A stretch of 6,965 nucleotides of DNA from Candidatus Hodarchaeota archaeon (GTDB lineage: Archaea > Asgardarchaeota > Heimdallarchaeia > Hodarchaeales > Hodarchaeaceae), in contig JAEOTU010000233.1 of the NCBI GenBank assembly GCA_016839665.1, positions 1-6,965 of the forward strand, given 5' to 3'. The stretch's first letter is position 1, and every line of letters starts with the position of its first letter. This document shows, in pieces, positions 5,129-6,965 of this stretch. The notes under the pieces are model-generated. The model worked only from the letters and a program-made list of their open reading frames with translations, was not told where the DNA came from and did no database searches. A program made the translations under genes and the position numbers.

Positions 5129-6499
5129 TCAGGTGAAGAATTGAGGTAAATATTCTTTGTGCGTTAATAAGTATTCATCAAGGAGTGTTTCTGCTAATGT
5201 GAGATCATCAACCATCAAAGCAAATGCTTGAAGTGCGGCTTCACGATCACCTTCGATAGCAGATTTCACGGTTAGTTTAGCAATGGAGATTTCTCGTTGA
5301 CAAAGCGCAGCAATTCCTTCTGGTAATTTTCCAACCTTCATCCCTGAGATACCATAACTATTAACAATAGCAGGGACTTCCACAATTGCATCATTAGGTA
5401 AATTACTAATGGCTCCTTTGTTTTCAATATTTACTGCTTGTTCATAAGCATTAGCATTGGTAAAGATTTCAGCAATTATCGCGTCACCTCTCTCAGCGGT
5501 GGTTGGTACCAAATCGAGGGCTTGTTTTTTCGAAATAATATCACTAATTCTTTTCCACATTGCTTCTCTTTGCCTTTTCGCTCGCTTAAAATCATAAAGT
5601 TGAATGCGATATTTATCCCAATTCTCTTTCGTGATAGTATATGGGAGATACTCGCTTAAATGACAGTCTCCTGGGACTGGTAAAAGACCAAAGATCTTGA
5701 AGATGTGTTGGGTTAAAGGTTCAAAATTTGGATGTACGTTTGACGCTTCTTTTCTGATTAAGGGGTAAACATCTTCCCATGTGTCACGTCGTCTTACATC
5801 TATCATCCAAGTAAAATGATTCAGACCAGCAGCCTTGATATCATACTCCAGAACAGCTGCAAGTCCAAACTCTGTTAAGATTCTATGGCTTTCATCTGTC
5901 CATTGGACTTCCAAGTCAAGATTTTTTTCTATTCCTAGATATCTTGCCAAAAATCTCCCCAATATCCCGTAACCATGCCATATTTGATGACACAAACCGA
6001 CTGATTTTACATTAGCATGTTGTGCAGCATAGCCAATCCGAGGGACAGGATTGGTGAAGTTTATTAGCCAAGCGTCTGGTGCAAGGTCGTGGATGTCATT
6101 TAAGATGGGCATGATGAATGCCAATCCTCGTGCTGTATGTGTGAAACTTCCTACCAACCCATTCTCTGCGTAATGCCAGAAACCGTACTTCTTAGCCAAT
6201 TCAAAATCTTTGATCCATGTTTCTTCTCTATCAACTGCTACTGATAAGACAACAAAATCTGCATCTGGTAGAACTTCCTTTCGGTCAGTTGTAGAAACTA
6301 TTTTCACATTTGATTCCCATTCATGATTGATTCGGTTTGCAAGAGCAGTAATAGCTTTTAGATTAGGTTCATTAATATCCACTAGCGATAAACTCGCTTT
6401 CCCTTTCAAATTCTCATGATCCATGATACCTGCTAGATTTTCTAATCCGAAACTCGCACTCCCTGCGCCAATAATGACAATTTTTGGTTCATCAGCCAT
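5129..6499 (-). CDS. Glycoside hydrolase family 4 (NAD+- and metal-dependent alpha-glycosidase/uronidase-like)
   Basis: A cytoplasmic hydrolase that cleaves glycosides by transient NAD+ oxidation at C3 and elimination, with a divalent metal, usually Mn2+. Its 456 residues fit the family. The N-terminal Rossmann segment KIVIIGAGSASFG (6-18) and LVDINE (39-44, Asp41 for the NAD ribose) bind the cofactor. NFTNPVPR (147-154) is the substrate-binding NP loop. GLCHQ (168-172) gives the metal ligand Cys170, and GLNHF (225-229) gives His228. HLSEYLPY (280-287) holds a Tyr in the region of the catalytic base. Cys is followed by His171, as in members that act on unphosphorylated sugars (AglA, MelA, LplD), not Asp as in the 6-phospho-glucosidases. 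The glycan is therefore probably unphosphorylated, but glucose, galactose or uronate cannot be separated. The ATG at 6499 has GAGG 7 bases upstream. An L-lactate/malate dehydrogenase fold relative is excluded by the Cys-His site. Confidence 0.9.
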   Translation of the reverse strand: MADEPKIVIIGAGSASFGLENLAGIMDHENLKGKASLSLVDINEPNLKAITALANRINHEWESNVKIVSTTDRKEVLPDADFVVLSVAVDREETWIKDFELAKKYGFWHYAENGLVGSFTHTARGLAFIMPILNDIHDLAPDAWLINFTNPVPRIGYAAQHANVKSVGLCHQIWHGYGILGRFLARYLGIEKNLDLEVQWTDESHRILTEFGLAAVLEYDIKAAGLNHFTWMIDVRRRDTWEDVYPLIRKEASNVHPNFEPLTQHIFKIFGLLPVPGDCHLSEYLPYTITKENWDKYRIQLYDFKRAKRQREAMWKRISDIISKKQALDLVPTTAERGDAIIAEIFTNANAYEQAVNIENKGAISNLPNDAIVEVPAIVNSYGISGMKVGKLPEGIAALCQREISIAKLTVKSAIEGDREAALQAFALMVDDLTLAETLLDEYLLTHKEYLPQFFT

Positions 6500-6506
6500 T
6501 CGTAAT

Positions 6507-6510
6507 CCTC
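6507..6510 (-). promoter_or_regulatory. Ribosome binding site GAGG of the GH4 gene
   Basis: On the - strand GAGG is followed by a 7-base spacer and the ATG at 6499. This is the best-placed Shine-Dalgarno in the operon and fixes the GH4 start. Confidence 0.55.
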
Positions 6511-6577
6511 AATCTTTAGAATCTTAAACTCGGTTTGATACTGATCTCTTTCCATTTCTTATGTGATTCTATTTTTA

Positions 6578-6922
6578 TTATTTATCTGCCCGTTCTAAAT
6601 AATCTTCTCGTGGAGGACTAAAAGTTTCGATAAGGATCGCTGGTTTCTCTCCTGTTGCATTAAAATTATGAGGTACATGAGGTGGTATACAAAATGAGGT
6701 TCCTGCCTCTATTGCCATGGAATCATCACCCATAAACAGAATCCCTTCTCCCTCAATAACATGTCCCATTTGTTCATGATGGTGACTATGGGGTGGAGTC
6801 GGAATCCCAGGTTCAATTGTAAGTTTCATCATCATAGCTCTCTCACCAACCACTAGAATTACTCCATGCCTTCCCTTAACAGTTTGAAGGGTGGGGGCTT
6901 CACTACTCTTCACAATTTTCAT
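6578..6922 (-). CDS. Single-domain cupin, KdgF-like
   Basis: A 114-residue metal-binding beta-barrel when started at the ATG at 6922. The frame is open upstream to the window edge, and a TTG at 6946 would add eight residues. I prefer the ATG because MKIVKSSEAP looks like a normal cupin start. Cupin motif 1, PPHSHHHEQMGHVIEGEG, supplies His45, His47 and Gln51. Motif 2, IPPHVPHNF, supplies His85. These are the expected four metal ligands. The C-terminus ETFSPPREDYL holds Glu99-x-Phe101-x3-Arg105. In KdgF, which opens 4,5-unsaturated uronates from pectin and alginate, I recall catalytic Asp-x-Phe-x3-Arg at the same place, so this is similar with Asp replaced by Glu. Many other small cupins share this ending, so the function is tentative. 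It is the first gene of the - strand run, 78 bases before GH4. Confidence 0.8.
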   Translation of the reverse strand: MKIVKSSEAPTLQTVKGRHGVILVVGERAMMMKLTIEPGIPTPPHSHHHEQMGHVIEGEGILFMGDDSMAIEAGTSFCIPPHVPHNFNATGEKPAILIETFSPPREDYLERADK

Positions 6923-6955
6923 CTGGATCAAACCAATCCAACCCAAAAAAGGGAA

Positions 6956-6965
6956 ATTAAAAAAT
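6956..6965 (-). promoter_or_regulatory. T/A-rich promoter-like segment before the cupin gene
   Basis: On the - strand the window edge reads ATTTTTTAATTT, then CCCTTTTTT. The TTTTTTAA box lies about 37 bases before the ATG at 6922, giving a predicted transcript start close to the ATG with little leader. No Shine-Dalgarno precedes the ATG, which fits a leaderless message. The segment is cut by the window edge. Confidence 0.3.

Noticed and set aside
3996..5659. Short + strand open frames opposite the MFS, HAD and GH4 genes (3996-4181, 4532-4720, 4717-4932, 5438-5659)
   Set aside because: Each is antisense to a gene with clear catalytic or transport motifs and none looks like a protein family.

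Overview
This window is an AT-rich stretch (GC looks to be in the mid-30s percent by eye) packed with short-spaced genes. It most likely comes from an archaeon. Upstream of several genes there are TATA/BRE-like T/A boxes rather than clear -35/-10 pairs. TTG starts are used or likely at several genes. Some genes have a GAGG or AGGTGA ribosome binding site and others have none. An Asgard-type lineage is my guess, but no marker gene here proves it. There is no rRNA, tRNA, CRISPR array, insertion sequence or recognisable mobile element.

Region 1 (1-560): the 3' end of an unrecognised, charged, helical protein on the + strand, cut by the window edge. It converges with a small two-helix membrane protein on the - strand (316-558). 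A gene-free stretch of about 210 bases (559-768) separates this from the next gene. It holds two short inverted repeats and a doubtful small open frame.

Region 2 (769-3015): an arsenic-type resistance locus. An ACR3-family arsenite efflux pump (- strand) is divergent from an ArsR-family repressor with a Cys-Pro-Cys sensor motif and a long extra N-terminal segment (+ strand). The intergenic region between them carries a dense cluster of TATCGATATA-type repeats, both direct and inverted, overlapping the candidate TATA box of the pump gene. This is very likely the repressor's operator. Downstream on the + strand is a GNAT acetyltransferase, with another copy of the ATATCGAT core just upstream of its ribosome binding site. 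No arsenate reductase is present. The inferred logic is autoregulated, inducible As(III)/Sb(III) efflux.

Region 3 (3035-6946, all - strand): a likely operon read right to left, in the order cupin, GH4 glycoside hydrolase, HAD phosphatase, MFS transporter, with gaps of 78, 37 and 26 bases. The GH4 enzyme keeps the NAD fold and the Cys-His/His metal site, and carries Cys-His rather than Cys-Asp, as in members that act on unphosphorylated sugars. The cupin keeps the metal ligands and a Glu-x-Phe-x3-Arg motif that resembles the catalytic motif of KdgF, an enzyme of unsaturated uronate metabolism. This suggests, but does not prove, a sugar or uronic-acid glycoside utilisation module, with the MFS protein moving the sugar or a by-product and the HAD enzyme handling a phosphorylated intermediate. 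No plainly new kind of biological system is visible. The most interesting points are the operator architecture, the unusual repressor, and the GH4/KdgF-like module.
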